This document shows, one piece after another, positions 8,124-17,537 of a stretch of DNA of 64,000 nucleotides (positions are counted from its first letter, which is position 1; each line of letters starts with the position of its first letter). The notes under the pieces are model-generated. The model worked only from the letters and a program-made list of their open reading frames with translations. It made no database searches and was not told where the DNA came from. The DNA comes from Bradyrhizobium sp. AUGA SZCCT0176 (GTDB taxonomy: Bacteria > Pseudomonadota > Alphaproteobacteria > Rhizobiales > Xanthobacteraceae). Location of the stretch: NCBI RefSeq assembly GCF_018130145.1, contig NZ_JAFCMB010000006.1, positions 186,001-250,000 of the forward strand. The letters are read 5' to 3'. Made by a program: the position numbers and the translations under genes.

Positions 8124-10331
8124 ATGAACGAGCCCCAGATCACCCCCGAACTCGTCGCCAGCCATGGTCTCAAGCCGGACGAGTATGAGCGCATCCTCAA
8201 GCTGATCGGCCGGGTGCCGAGTTTCACCGAACTCGGGATTTTTTCCGCGATGTGGAACGAGCACTGCTCGTACAAATCCTCGCGCATCCATCTGCGCGGA
8301 CTGCCGACCAAGGCGCCGTGGGTGATCCAGGGCCCGGGCGAGAACGCCGGGGTGATCGACATCGGCGACGGCCAGGCGGTCGTGTTCAAGATGGAGAGCC
8401 ACAACCACCCGAGCTATATCGAGCCCTATCAGGGCGCGACCACCGGTGTCGGCGGCATTTTGCGTGACGTGTTCACGATGGGCGCGCGTCCGATCGCATG
8501 CCTCAATGCGCTCTCCTTTGGCGCGCCGGAGCATCCCAAAACCCGCCATCTGGTGTCGGGCGTGGTCGCCGGCGTCGGCGGTTACGGCAATTCGTTCGGC
8601 GTGCCGACGGTTGGCGGGCAGGTGCGTTTCCACACCCGCTATGACGGCAACATTCTGGTCAACGCGATGGCCGTCGGCCTCGCCGACACCGACAAGATCT
8701 TCTACGCCGCGGCCTCCGGCGTGAACATGCCGATCGTCTATTTGGGATCCAAGACCGGCCGCGACGGCATTCACGGCGCGTCGATGGCATCGGCCGAATT
8801 CGATGATGATTCCGCCGAAAAGCGCCCGACCGTGCAGGTCGGCGATCCCTTCGCGGAAAAGCTCCTGCTGGAAGCCTGCCTCGAGATCATGGAAGCCGAT
8901 TGCGTGATCGCGATCCAGGACATGGGCGCGGCCGGGCTGACCTGTTCGGCGGTCGAGATGGGCGCCAAGGGCGACCTCGGCGTCGATCTCAATCTCGATG
9001 CAGTGCCGACGCGCGAAACCGGCATGAGCGCCTATGAGATGATGCTCTCGGAAAGCCAGGAGCGCATGCTCATGGTGCTGAAGCCCGAGAAGGAACAAGA
9101 GGCCGAGGCGATCTTCCGCAAATGGGGGCTCGATTTTGCCGTTGTCGGCTACACCACGCCGAGCAAACGCTTCGTGGTGAAGCATGGCGGTGACGTCATG
9201 GCCGATTTGCCGATCAAGGAATTGGGAGACGAGGCGCCGCTGTACGACCGGCCGCATGTCGCATCCGCATTGTTGCCGGTGGTGCGCGCGCAGGACGTCA
9301 AGCCGCCGATCGGCATTTCGGCCGCGCTGGAAAAGCTGATAGCGACGCCCGAGCTGTGCTCGCGGCGCTGGGTCTGGGAGCAGTACGACCACGTCATCCT
9401 CGGCAATACGGTGCAGCGCCCGGGTGGCGACGCCGCCGTCGTGCGGGTGCAGGACGGACCAAAGGGGCTTGCGCTCACGGTCGACGTAACGCCGCGTTAT
9501 TGCGAGGCTGATCCGTTCGAAGGCGGCAAGCAGGCGGTGGCCGAGGCCTGGCGCAACATCACTGCGGTCGGCGGACGGCCGCTCGCGATCACCGACAATC
9601 TGAATTTCGGCAATCCGGAACGGCCCGAGATCATGGGTCAGTTCGTCGGCTGCCTGAAGGGTATTGCGGAAGCCTGTCGTTCGCTCGACTTCCCCGTCGT
9701 GTCCGGCAACGTCTCGCTCTACAACGAGACCAACGGCCGCGGCATTCTGCCGACGCCCTCGATCGGTGGCGTTGGGCTGCTCGACGATTTCACCAAGTCC
9801 GCGACGCTCGCCTTCAAGGCGGCAGGCGAGGCGATCCTCTTGATCGGTGACACGCAGGGCTGGCTCGGACAGTCCGTCTATCTGCGCGATGTCTGTGGTC
9901 GCGAAGAGGGCGCGCCGCCGCCGGTGGACCTCGCCGCCGAAAAGCGCAATGGCGACGTGGTGCGCGGCATGATCCACGCCGGCACCGCAACCGCGGTGCA
10001 TGATGTTTCCGACGGCGGACTCCTGATCGCGCTCGCGGAGATGGCGATTGCGAGCGGCATCGGCGCGCAATTGCTGGCGGCACCGGCCTCGATCGTGCCG
10101 CACGGCTACTGGTTCGGCGAAGACCAGGCACGCTACATCGTGACGGTGCCGGCGGCCGATGCCGGACTGGTGCTGGCGAAGATGAAGGGCGCCGGGGTGC
10201 CTTGCGCGCGGGTCGGCACCACCGGTGGTGATGCAATTGCGGTGGCCGGTGAAGCACCGGTCGCGGTGACGTCGCTCAATACGGCGTTCGAAAGCTGGCT
10301 CCCGGCCTATATGAGCGGCAAGGCGTCCTGA
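8124..10331 (+). CDS. purL: Phosphoribosylformylglycinamidine synthase, PurL subunit (short form)
   Basis: A 735-residue ATP-dependent synthetase that turns FGAR and ammonia into FGAM. It is the short PurL that works with PurS and PurQ. Visible family marks include '[20 protein letters not shown]' near residue 45, '[20 protein letters not shown]', '[17 protein letters not shown]' and '[15 protein letters not shown]'. The start is preceded by AAGGGACCC. It is the fourth of the purine genes in this window but is separated from purQ by about 5 kb. Confidence 0.98.
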   Translation: MNEPQITPELVASHGLKPDEYERILKLIGRVPSFTELGIFSAMWNEHCSYKSSRIHLRGLPTKAPWVIQGPGENAGVIDIGDGQAVVFKMESHNHPSYIEPYQGATTGVGGILRDVFTMGARPIACLNALSFGAPEHPKTRHLVSGVVAGVGGYGNSFGVPTVGGQVRFHTRYDGNILVNAMAVGLADTDKIFYAAASGVNMPIVYLGSKTGRDGIHGASMASAEFDDDSAEKRPTVQVGDPFAEKLLLEACLEIMEADCVIAIQDMGAAGLTCSAVEMGAKGDLGVDLNLDAVPTRETGMSAYEMMLSESQERMLMVLKPEKEQEAEAIFRKWGLDFAVVGYTTPSKRFVVKHGGDVMADLPIKELGDEAPLYDRPHVASALLPVVRAQDVKPPIGISAALEKLIATPELCSRRWVWEQYDHVILGNTVQRPGGDAAVVRVQDGPKGLALTVDVTPRYCEADPFEGGKQAVAEAWRNITAVGGRPLAITDNLNFGNPERPEIMGQFVGCLKGIAEACRSLDFPVVSGNVSLYNETNGRGILPTPSIGGVGLLDDFTKSATLAFKAAGEAILLIGDTQGWLGQSVYLRDVCGREEGAPPPVDLAAEKRNGDVVRGMIHAGTATAVHDVSDGGLLIALAEMAIASGIGAQLLAAPASIVPHGYWFGEDQARYIVTVPAADAGLVLAKMKGAGVPCARVGTTGGDAIAVAGEAPVAVTSLNTAFESWLPAYMSGKAS

Positions 10332-10350
10332 TCTTACGGGCTACTGGCCC

Positions 10351-11532
10351 TCACAGCACCCGCTTCGCACCCGGAATCTGCCGTAGCGCGCGCGTCAGCG
10401 CCCAGCTGAACGCGACCGTCAATACGAAGCCGATGGGGGCTTTCACGGTCGCAGGCATATTGAAATCGAACAGCCAATACTGCAGCCACAGCGCGATCGG
10501 ATAGTGCACCAGGAACATGCCGTAGGCGTCGCCCTGCATCGGATCGAGGACGCTCTTGCCGGAGTGGGCGAACCGCAGGAAATAGGCCAGGATCAGGAAC
10601 AGGATGGCCACGCTGAAGACGGTGAAGCAGACAGCATAGGCCCCTTCATACCAGTCGGGTAGGTCTGCTGGATTCCCCAGGTTTTCGCGCTTGATGGAGA
10701 TCAGCACCCACATGAGGTAATACGGAACGATCGCTAGGATCATCCAATCCCAGCTGACCTTCGCCATCCGGCCGTCAGCCGCGAGCAGCCCGCGATCCAT
10801 CATCGCAACGCCGATGCCGGCGCCGAAAAAGAAGTAGGTTGCGTAGAGCATCACGCGCCCGTGCTGGACGGAAAACGGTCCGAACTCGAACCAGCTGCCT
10901 GCTCCGTAGTAAATCCGCCCGGGAATGTAGAACGCAGCGGTGACGGCAAGCATGACCGCGAAGAACACCGCGGGCCGGCGGCGACCGTGCAGCGAGAGGC
11001 GATTGATCGGATCGAGAAGGTTGGGTGACAGCCGATACAGCAGGCAAGCAACCAGGTCGAAGCCGAGCAAGACCCAAAGGAACCAGATCGGTCCGCTCGG
11101 CCAGGGTCCGACGGTGACGGTTTTCCACCAGAATGAAGCGAAGCTGACCTCGGGATGCTGACGCAGGGAAATGGCGTAATAGGCGATCGGAATGACGGTC
11201 AGCGCGCAGATCGCGAATGGCAGGGCAAGCCGAAACAGGCGATCCTGCAAATAATTCAGCGGTCCCTTTCGCGCAATGCCGGACCATGCGAACAAGCCAG
11301 ACAGGAAAAAGAACATCGCCATGAAGAAACTGTCGGTGGCGAGCACGATCATGTCGAAGCCGAAGAATGACTTCGGGTCGGTGTGACCGTAGTAAGTATA
11401 CGGGATGACGGCGTGGTGCAGCAGCACCACCAGCGTCAGGAAGGTGCGGGCGCGATCAAGCGAAAGGTTTCGCGTTTTGGTTTTTGGCACCGCGTGAGCG
11501 TCGGCGTGCCCCGCGGCGGTAATCGATGTCAT
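10351..11532 (-). CDS. Acyltransferase 3 family membrane protein
   Basis: A 393-residue protein with about ten hydrophobic helices. The first helix region 'ARTFLTLVVLLHHAVIPYTY' carries the conserved arginine and histidine of acyltransferase-3 proteins, and the helix 'FFLSGLFAWSGIARKGPLNY' is typical of the family. These enzymes acylate carbohydrates such as lipopolysaccharide, periplasmic glucans or Nod factor. GGGGAGG five bases before the ATG at 11532 supports this start rather than an ATG 66 bases upstream. The acceptor is unknown. Confidence 0.85.
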   Translation of the reverse strand: MTSITAAGHADAHAVPKTKTRNLSLDRARTFLTLVVLLHHAVIPYTYYGHTDPKSFFGFDMIVLATDSFFMAMFFFLSGLFAWSGIARKGPLNYLQDRLFRLALPFAICALTVIPIAYYAISLRQHPEVSFASFWWKTVTVGPWPSGPIWFLWVLLGFDLVACLLYRLSPNLLDPINRLSLHGRRRPAVFFAVMLAVTAAFYIPGRIYYGAGSWFEFGPFSVQHGRVMLYATYFFFGAGIGVAMMDRGLLAADGRMAKVSWDWMILAIVPYYLMWVLISIKRENLGNPADLPDWYEGAYAVCFTVFSVAILFLILAYFLRFAHSGKSVLDPMQGDAYGMFLVHYPIALWLQYWLFDFNMPATVKAPIGFVLTVAFSWALTRALRQIPGAKRVL

Positions 11533-11757
11533 GCGTGCCTCCCCAGCCAGGCTATTTGTCCGGAATGTTGCAGCCGGGAACCCGATCAGCAAGGCCAATC
11601 ATCAAACCCCGCAGCGAGGCATCGTCGTTCACTCGATGAGAATGTCGCGAGCTCGCGGCTGAAAAGGATCTGGAATTTCGTTAAGCGGCAAAAGCGCCAA
11701 GTGCGGCTTCGCGCCAGATGATCCAGCCGTCCGCGCCTTGGCCGGCGGATCAGGCCC

Positions 11758-12117
11758 TCAGACGACTTCCTCGATCTTGACCTTGTCCGGATAGAACGCC
11801 AGATGGCCGGCGATCTCTGCCATCGCCGGGAACGGCGTCTCATAGGTCCAGATCGAGTTCTCCAGTGTCTTGCCGTCGGCGTTGATGCTGAAATAATTCG
11901 CGTCCCCCTTATAGGGACAATGCGTGGTCCGCTCGGTGCGGGCCAACAGCGCCATATTGACGTCGCTGCGCGGCACATATTGCACCGCCGGATAGCGCGC
12001 CTCCTTGAGAGTGAGGGCCTGGGTGGTGTCGGCGATGACCACGCCGCCGGCCGAAACCCGGACGCGCTTGGGATTGGCCGCAATCGTGATCGGATGGTCG
12101 GGACCGGGAAGTTTCAT
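11758..12117 (-). CDS. DUF427 domain protein
   Basis: A 119-residue protein with the DUF427 pattern: 'PKRVRVSAGGVVIADTTQAL', then 'CPYKGDANYFSI' and 'WTYETPFP' near the end, where the CPYKG and Tyr-Tyr/Phe-Ser residues are the family's most conserved. The family has a beta-tent fold and no agreed biochemical role. It stands alone between a repeat-poor gap and bolA on the opposite strand. Confidence 0.9.
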   Translation of the reverse strand: MKLPGPDHPITIAANPKRVRVSAGGVVIADTTQALTLKEARYPAVQYVPRSDVNMALLARTERTTHCPYKGDANYFSINADGKTLENSIWTYETPFPAMAEIAGHLAFYPDKVKIEEVV

Positions 12118-12301
12118 GCTTCTTTGCCTCTTTTTGGGTCAGCCGGATGTGACCGGACGCCTCAACCTGAATGGTTTAAAAGGTTTGAACCCGGGATATA
12201 GTGCCGGGCAGGATGACCTAGAAGGGCGTACGCGCTAGGTTTGGCCGTCACGGTCGCGAGAGCTGGCCGTGATTCGCAACATCTGACGGAGACATGCTGG
12301 A

Positions 12302-12538
12302 ATGCCGATGGACGCCCACGATATCGAATCGATGATCAAGGCAGCCATACCCGATGCCGAGGTGACGATCCGCGATCTGGCCGGTGACGGCGACCACTAC
12401 GCCGCGACTGTGATTTCTGAGTCCTTCCGCGGCAAGTCGAGGGTCCAGCAACACCAGATCGTCTACCAGTCGCTCAAGGGGCAGATGGGCGGCGTGCTGC
12501 ACGCGCTGGCGCTGCAAACCGGGGTGCCCGAAGGCTGA
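12302..12538 (+). CDS. BolA family protein
   Basis: A 78-residue single-domain BolA/YrbA-like protein. The C-terminal region 'KSRVQQHQIVYQSLKGQMGG' with the invariant histidine and 'GVLHALALQT' are typical. BolA proteins bind Fe-S clusters together with monothiol glutaredoxins of the Grx4 type; such a glutaredoxin is encoded at 17199 in the same orientation. In many alphaproteobacteria purL, bolA and grx4 lie side by side; here other genes are placed between them. The physical partnership is known for the family and only inferred here. Confidence 0.92.
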   Translation: MPMDAHDIESMIKAAIPDAEVTIRDLAGDGDHYAATVISESFRGKSRVQQHQIVYQSLKGQMGGVLHALALQTGVPEG

Positions 12539-12559
12539 CCGAACCTCGGAGGCGCGCCG

Positions 12560-13738
12560 ATGGCGGCGGATGCACACGGCGCGCTGTTTCGACCGATCGT
12601 GCCGCACCAGCACAGCCGGGTGACCTACGCCGAGCTGTTCTTCGATCTCGTCTTCGTCTTTGCGGTCACACAGATCTCGCACAGCCTGCTCGGCCATTTC
12701 ACGCCATTGGGCGCGCTGCAGGTCACGATGCTGTTCCTCGCGGTCTGGTGGGTGTGGGTCTACACCTCCTGGATCACCAACTGGCTCAATCCCGAAAAGA
12801 CCCCGGTCCGGCTGCTGCTGTTTGCGCTGACGCTCGGCGGGCTCGTGCTCTCGACCTCGATCCCGAAGGCGTTTGACGACCGCGGGCTGTGGTTCGCGTT
12901 GGCCTATGCCGCGATGCAGGTCGGCAAGACCGTGTTCCTGTGGGTCGCGACGCCACCGTCGCGTCCCCTGGCGCGGATGAATGCGATCCGCATCACGTCG
13001 TGGCTGGCGTTGTCGGCGGTGTTCTGGATCGCGGGTGGCTTTGCGAAGGGCGAAACCCGGCTGGTGCTGTGGGGGATCGCGCTCGTCATCGAATATCTGT
13101 CGCCGGCGGTGCGGTTCTGGATACCCCGGTACGGCGCGTCTTCGGTCGCCGATTGGGTGATCGAGGGCGGCCACATGGCCGAACGCTGCGCGGGGTTCAT
13201 CATCATCGCGCTCGGCGAATCCATCATCGTGACGGGTGTTACTTTTGCCGAGCTGACCTGGACGATCGAAAACGTCGCGGCCTTCGTGTCAGCCTTTGTC
13301 GGCACCCTGGCGATGTGGTGGATCTACTTCAACAAGGGCGCCGAAGCGGGATCCGAGGAGATTTCAAAATCGAGCGAACCGGGGCGGCTGGCGCGGCTCG
13401 CCTATACTTACCTGCACATGCCGATCGTGGCCGGGATTATCGTCACGGCAGTGGCCGACGAACTCGTGCTGAAGCACCCGGGCGGTCATTCCGATCTCAG
13501 GACGGTCCTGAGCGCGACCGGCGGACCGCTGCTGTTCCTGATCGGGACGATCCTGTTCAAGCACAGTTTTCGCGGCTTTCTGCAGCTCTCGCACGGTGTC
13601 GGTATTATCGTGCTGTGCGGGCTGGCCTGGTTCGCGCACGACCTGTCGCCGCTATGGCTCTCGTTGCTCACGACCGCGATCATGGTGGTGGTCGCGGTGT
13701 GGGAATCAATCTCGCTCAGGTCCGACACGCCGGAGTAA
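12560..13738 (+). CDS. Low temperature requirement protein A (LtrA) family membrane protein
   Basis: A 392-residue multi-spanning membrane protein. The N-terminus 'VTYAELFFDLVFVFAVTQIS' is the diagnostic LtrA motif, and 'HMAERCAGFIIIALGESIIV' is the second conserved block. LtrA was first linked to growth at low temperature in Listeria, but the molecular function is unknown. It starts 22 bases after bolA with a GGAGG-type site before the ATG, so the two may share a transcript. Confidence 0.92.
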   Translation: MAADAHGALFRPIVPHQHSRVTYAELFFDLVFVFAVTQISHSLLGHFTPLGALQVTMLFLAVWWVWVYTSWITNWLNPEKTPVRLLLFALTLGGLVLSTSIPKAFDDRGLWFALAYAAMQVGKTVFLWVATPPSRPLARMNAIRITSWLALSAVFWIAGGFAKGETRLVLWGIALVIEYLSPAVRFWIPRYGASSVADWVIEGGHMAERCAGFIIIALGESIIVTGVTFAELTWTIENVAAFVSAFVGTLAMWWIYFNKGAEAGSEEISKSSEPGRLARLAYTYLHMPIVAGIIVTAVADELVLKHPGGHSDLRTVLSATGGPLLFLIGTILFKHSFRGFLQLSHGVGIIVLCGLAWFAHDLSPLWLSLLTTAIMVVVAVWESISLRSDTPE

Positions 13739-13739
13739 C

Positions 13740-13771
13740 GGCGTGTGCCGGTCGCGTGACCGGCACGCCAT
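13740..13771. terminator. Hairpin between convergent genes, possible bidirectional terminator
   Basis: GGCGTGTGCCGGTC pairs with GACCGGCACGCC across a short loop, with a two-base bulge. It begins directly after the ltrA stop and precedes the end of a minus-strand gene. There is no T-run, so it is only a weak terminator candidate. Confidence 0.4.
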
Positions 13772-13786
13772 CGCGAACTGCAAGCA

Positions 13787-13984
13787 CTACTTCTGGGCGA
13801 CGAGGTTCTTCAGGACGAGGTCGGACAACTGGACCACAAGGGCACGAAGCCTGACATTTTCCTCGATCAGCGACGCCAGCGCGGCGCTCACGTCGGAATC
13901 GGGTCCCTCGTCTTCATCGTCGAGCGCCGATGAAGGTCCGAAGCGGTGCTTCTGGTTCCCGGACGTCGGATACGCATTCCCCAT
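13787..13984 (-). CDS. Small conserved-looking protein with C-terminal coiled coil
   Basis: A 65-residue protein, acidic in the middle ('SALDDEDEGPDSD') and ending in a leucine-rich helix 'LIEENVRLRALVVQLSDLVL' that looks like a short coiled coil for dimer formation. The start at 13984 has CAGGGG upstream; a longer version from 14053 adds 23 residues and is less likely. I do not recognise a function. Confidence 0.6.
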   Translation of the reverse strand: MGNAYPTSGNQKHRFGPSSALDDEDEGPDSDVSAALASLIEENVRLRALVVQLSDLVLKNLVAQK

Positions 13985-14265
13985 AACTAGATCCCCTGGC
14001 ACGAACTCACCCCAGCCAAGTCGTATGCGCAGGATTGGCTGAGTCGGCGTCAAAATTTGGACATTTCGAAGGGGAAACGACAGCGCTGCTGCAGCGAATT
14101 GCTGGCGTAGATTGCCGAAATTGCAAATTTGTTAAGCATTTGCTTTCATACGGATTACGAAGGTGCAGGTAGCGCGGCGGCGCGGACACCTTTTTTGCAA
14201 GTTAAATCTGACCAGCGCGGTCAACTCAGTTCCCACGGCATGCCCGTGGCCGAGAACGCGCGCCG

Positions 14266-14565
14266 ATGAAACAAAGCGAAGCACGTGCCCTGATACTCCA
14301 GCAGTGGGATGACTGGATACTGACGCACGCGATCGATCCTGGCGGACCCACCGGCAAGGACTCGCTGCGATTCTTCTACGAGCTGCAGGACGACGGGTCA
14401 CCGCTGTTGGATTTCCAATCTCGCGGGCAGGACAAATGGCGCATCATTCACGGCTGGCTGTTGGGCGCCGGGCGATTGTCCGATCATTGGATGATGCCTT
14501 CGCCACGGATCATACCCACGCGCAAGCCGCGGTCGGCTCGCGGCAAGTCCGGGGCGAAAACGTGA
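14266..14565 (+). CDS. Hypothetical protein, 99 aa
   Basis: A soluble protein rich in Trp in its first half ('LILQQWDDWILTHAID', 'WRIIHGWLLGAG') and basic at the C-terminus (RKPRSARGKSGAK). Codon use fits a real gene. It lies between two minus-strand genes and ends eight bases before the egtD stop. No known domain is recognised. Confidence 0.65.
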   Translation: MKQSEARALILQQWDDWILTHAIDPGGPTGKDSLRFFYELQDDGSPLLDFQSRGQDKWRIIHGWLLGAGRLSDHWMMPSPRIIPTRKPRSARGKSGAKT

Positions 14566-14572
14566 AGCGGCC

Positions 14573-15544
14573 TCAGCTTGAAGCCGCCAGCGCGTGAACC
14601 GAGAACATCCCGCCCTTGTCGGTCCAGGATTCCCGCACCTTCCAGCCCGCCCCGCGCGCCAGTGCGGTGAAACGCTCGAAGCTGTATTTGTAGCTATTCT
14701 CGGTATGGATGCTCTCGCCGGGACGGAACGAGAAACTGTGCCCGAGCACGCGCACGTTCTGCGCCTTGCGGCTGATCAGGTGCATTTCGATGCGATGGCG
14801 GTCGCGATTGTAGATCGAGCGGTGGGTGAAGGCGGAGAGGTCGAAATTGCCTCCGAGCTCGCGGTTGATGCGCACCAGCACATTGAGATTGAAGCGCGCG
14901 GTGACTCCCGCCGAATCATTGTAAGCGTCGTAAAGCACGCGCTCATCTTTTTCGAGATCGACGCCGATGATCATCTGCGCGCCATCGCCGAGGATTTCGC
15001 GGGCGGTGCGCAGGAAGGCGCTGGCTTCATGCGGCTCGAAATTGCCGAGCGTCGATCCCGGAAAGAAGCCGAGCTTCGGCATATTGGCGATTTCGGCCGG
15101 CAGCGCAAACGGTGCAGTGAAATCGGCGGCCACCGGATAGACGTTGAGACCGGGGAAGTCCGTGCGCAGGGCATCGGCCTGCGCCTTGAGAAAGTCGCCG
15201 GATATATCAACCGGGACGTAGGCGCCGAAGTCGCTGCGTTCCAGCAGCAGGCGCGCCTTCGTGGTGGCGCCGGCGCCGAATTCCACCAGCGCCGCCCCCT
15301 TCGCGATGATCGCGGCAATCGCATCGCCGCGGTCGCGCAGAATGCCCAGTTCGGTACGGGTCGGATAATATTCCGGCAGCACCGTGATCTGTTCGAACAG
15401 CTCCGAACCCGTGACGTCGTAGAAATATTTCGGCGACAGCCGTTTCGGATGCTGTGCGAGGTTGCCGATCACGTCTTCCGCAAATGCGGAAGTCTGTTCG
15501 TCGAACTCGTGCGTTTGGGCCAAAGCGGGGGCGTGCACATTCAT
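14573..15544 (-). CDS. egtD: L-histidine N-alpha-methyltransferase EgtD
   Basis: A 323-residue SAM-dependent enzyme that trimethylates histidine to hercynine, the first step of ergothioneine synthesis. Family marks are 'LSPKYFYDVTGSELFEQIT', 'EYYPTRTELGIL', 'LVEFGAGATTKARLLLE' (SAM-binding loop) and 'LGFFPGSTLGNFEP'. The ATG at 15544 is preceded by AGGAGAG, so it is preferred to an earlier ATG at 15583. It follows egtB on the same strand after about 100 bases that hold a short palindromic repeat, so the two are probably one transcript. Confidence 0.95.
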   Translation of the reverse strand: MNVHAPALAQTHEFDEQTSAFAEDVIGNLAQHPKRLSPKYFYDVTGSELFEQITVLPEYYPTRTELGILRDRGDAIAAIIAKGAALVEFGAGATTKARLLLERSDFGAYVPVDISGDFLKAQADALRTDFPGLNVYPVAADFTAPFALPAEIANMPKLGFFPGSTLGNFEPHEASAFLRTAREILGDGAQMIIGVDLEKDERVLYDAYNDSAGVTARFNLNVLVRINRELGGNFDLSAFTHRSIYNRDRHRIEMHLISRKAQNVRVLGHSFSFRPGESIHTENSYKYSFERFTALARGAGWKVRESWTDKGGMFSVHALAASS

Positions 15545-15590
15545 GATACTCTCCTGAACGCGCTTCCCGGCGCGCTTGATCATCGGTTGG

Positions 15591-15636
15591 GCATGATCTG
15601 GTTTCGAAAGGCGTTACGCGCCATTCCGGATCATGC
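15591..15636. repeat. GCATGATC...GATCATGC repeat, family D copy 1
   Basis: Inverted arms GCATGATCTGG and CCGGATCATGC surround TTTCGAAAGGCGTTACGCGCC. It lies between egtB and egtD and would form a hairpin in their transcript. A shorter, less perfect relative is at 33370-33406. Confidence 0.6.
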
Positions 15637-15646
15637 TTGAGAAAAG

Positions 15647-16897
15647 TCAGGCGTAGTCTGCAAGGCGCAATCCCGTGAATTGCCAGCGGTGGTGCGGATA
15701 AAAGAAGTTGCGATAGGTGATACGGCTGTGTGCGGCCGGAGTTGCAAGCGAGGAGCCGCGCAGCACCAGCTGGTTGACCATGAACTTGCCGTTATATTCG
15801 CCGAGCGCGCCTTCGATGGCGCGATACCCGGGGTAGGGCGAGTAGGAACTGCGGGTCCACTGCCAGACGATGCCGAACGCATCGTTCAACAGGCCGGCAC
15901 GTGCCGCGACTTCCCATTCCATCTCGGTCGGCAGATGCTTTCCGCTCCAGCGCGCGAACGCATCCGCCTCGTAATAACTGACATGGCTGACCGGAGCGGA
16001 CGGATCGATCGGCTGCAATCCGCCGAGCGTCATGATCCGCCATTCGCCGTCGACCTGGCGCCAATGGCCGGGCGCCTGCCATTGCTCGTTGTTCACGGCG
16101 GCAAAACCGTCCATCAGCCACAGCGTCGCCGTTGCGTAGCCGCCGTCCTTCATGAAGGCGAGCCACTCGGCGTTGGTGACGAGGCTGCGGGCGAGTTTCA
16201 CGGGGCCGACCAGCGCGCGGTGGGCGGGCTTCTCATTGTCGAAATGAAAACTGTCGTCGCTATGCCCGACGGTATGGATGCCTTCGTTCAGGGCGATCCA
16301 TTCGTCACCGCCCCGTGTCGGGGCAGGGAAGCGCCACGCCGCGTCATAGGCCGGCGGGATCGGGTTCTGGGCGAAGGCGTGCAGGATGTCGGTCAGCATC
16401 AATTCCTGATGCTGCTGCTCGTGGTTGAGACCGACTTCGACCAGCGGTACCAGTCCGGTAAGGACGTCCTCGCGCGCGGTCTGGAAGAATTTGACGACGG
16501 CGGCATCGACATGGCGCCGATAGGCGGTGACTTCATCGGCGCTCGGGCGCGTGAGGTGACCGCGCTGGTGGCGGGCATGGCGGGGGCCGGCACTGACATA
16601 ATAGGAGTTGAACAGGAAGGCGTAGTCGGGGTGAAAAACCCGATAGCCCTCGCAATGCTCGCCGAGCAGGAATTGCTCGAAAAACCAGGTGGTATGAGCG
16701 CGGTGCCACTTTGCCGGGCTGGCGTCCGGCATCGACTGGATCAGCTGATCCTCGGGGGACAGGGGTGCGGCCCGGCGCTCGGTCTCGTCCCGGACAGCGA
16801 GATAGGCGTCGACCAGTCGCTGGGCGAGGGTGCCGGAATCGGAAAAGAGTGACGGGATGGGGGTGGCAAACGCGGCCGCGGCTACTGATTTCGTCAC
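15647..16897 (-). CDS. egtB: Ergothioneine biosynthesis sulfoxide synthase EgtB
   Basis: A 416-residue non-haem iron enzyme that couples hercynine with a thiol donor (gamma-glutamylcysteine or cysteine) and oxygen. The DinB-like N-terminal half carries a first histidine in 'PAKWHRAHTTWFFEQ' and the iron-binding HX3HXE motif in 'GLNHEQQHQELMLTD'. The C-terminal half is FGE/sulfatase-like, with 'VSHVSYYEADAFARWSGKHL' and 'EVAARAG'. Translation probably starts at GTG with GGAG upstream. The final lyase EgtE and EgtC are not next to it. A perfect palindrome lies 49 bases upstream of the start. Confidence 0.95.
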   Translation of the reverse strand: MTKSVAAAAFATPIPSLFSDSGTLAQRLVDAYLAVRDETERRAAPLSPEDQLIQSMPDASPAKWHRAHTTWFFEQFLLGEHCEGYRVFHPDYAFLFNSYYVSAGPRHARHQRGHLTRPSADEVTAYRRHVDAAVVKFFQTAREDVLTGLVPLVEVGLNHEQQHQELMLTDILHAFAQNPIPPAYDAAWRFPAPTRGGDEWIALNEGIHTVGHSDDSFHFDNEKPAHRALVGPVKLARSLVTNAEWLAFMKDGGYATATLWLMDGFAAVNNEQWQAPGHWRQVDGEWRIMTLGGLQPIDPSAPVSHVSYYEADAFARWSGKHLPTEMEWEVAARAGLLNDAFGIVWQWTRSSYSPYPGYRAIEGALGEYNGKFMVNQLVLRGSSLATPAAHSRITYRNFFYPHHRWQFTGLRLADYA

Positions 16898-16945
16898 TGG
16901 TGGCTCCGGTTCGGGAGAGAACGTTTCTCTGGCAGACAGGTTCCT

Positions 16946-16960
16946 GACGGACAGTCCGTC
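16946..16960. promoter_or_regulatory. Perfect inverted repeat upstream of egtB, possible operator
   Basis: GACGGAC-A-GTCCGTC is a perfect inverted repeat with seven-base arms and one central base. It lies about 49 bases before the egtB start codon, where a repressor would overlap a promoter. TetR-type regulators often bind sites of this size. No regulator gene is adjacent; this is inferred from position and symmetry only. Confidence 0.45.
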
Positions 16961-17198
16961 CTAGATAGGGGTTCCCATCCGGGAAAAAAGCCTCCCGGCG
17001 CCATGATATTGATGCCATCAGACTATGAGTCGCCCGGCCTTTTGGGCCCCGCGTCAAGGCCGCGCATGCCAGCTCCTCGCCATTTTACTTTGGATGCACA
17101 ACGGTTTGGGCTACATATATAGGCAGGATCGGGTTAAATCGGACGAGCCGGCCCGCAAGGCTTAGCCGCAGGGGGCCGTGCCCCAAAAGGAAGCGAAT

Positions 17199-17537
17199 AT
17201 GAGCATCGAGCAATTCATCGACAACGAAGTGAAGTCGAACGACGTCGTGCTGTTCATGAAGGGAACACCGCAGTTTCCCCAGTGCGGTTTTTCGGGGCAG
17301 GTGGTCCAGATCCTCGATCACGTGGGCGTCGGCTACAAGGGCCTGAATGTTCTGGAGTCCGCCGATCTGCGCGACGGCATCAAAACCTACTCCAACTGGC
17401 CGACCATTCCGCAACTCTACGTCAAGGGCGAGTTCGTTGGCGGCTGCGACATCGTCCGCGAGATGTTCCAGGCCGGTGAACTGCAGCAGCTGCTGGCCGA
17501 CAAAGGCGTTACCGTCAACACGGCGGCTTCAGCCTGA
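17199..17537 (+). CDS. grxD: Grx4-family monothiol glutaredoxin
   Basis: A 112-residue cytoplasmic monothiol glutaredoxin. '[20 protein letters not shown]' contains the CGFS active site, and '[19 protein letters not shown]' holds the cis-proline and the glutathione-binding GG-C-D motif. These proteins carry and transfer [2Fe-2S] clusters bound with glutathione, often together with BolA. The start at 17199 has AAGGAAG nearby. The macro-domain gene follows directly, its likely start overlapping this stop codon. Confidence 0.96.
   Translation: MSIEQFIDNEVKSNDVVLFMKGTPQFPQCGFSGQVVQILDHVGVGYKGLNVLESADLRDGIKTYSNWPTIPQLYVKGEFVGGCDIVREMFQAGELQQLLADKGVTVNTAASA

Noticed and set aside
7989-10103. 704-codon open frame on the minus strand
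   Set aside because: It is antisense to purL over its whole length and is a by-product of high GC and codon bias; the translation has no recognisable domain.
14594-16852. Long plus-strand frames opposite egtD and egtB
   Set aside because: They mirror the two well-supported ergothioneine genes and have atypical, Arg/Gly/His-rich composition.
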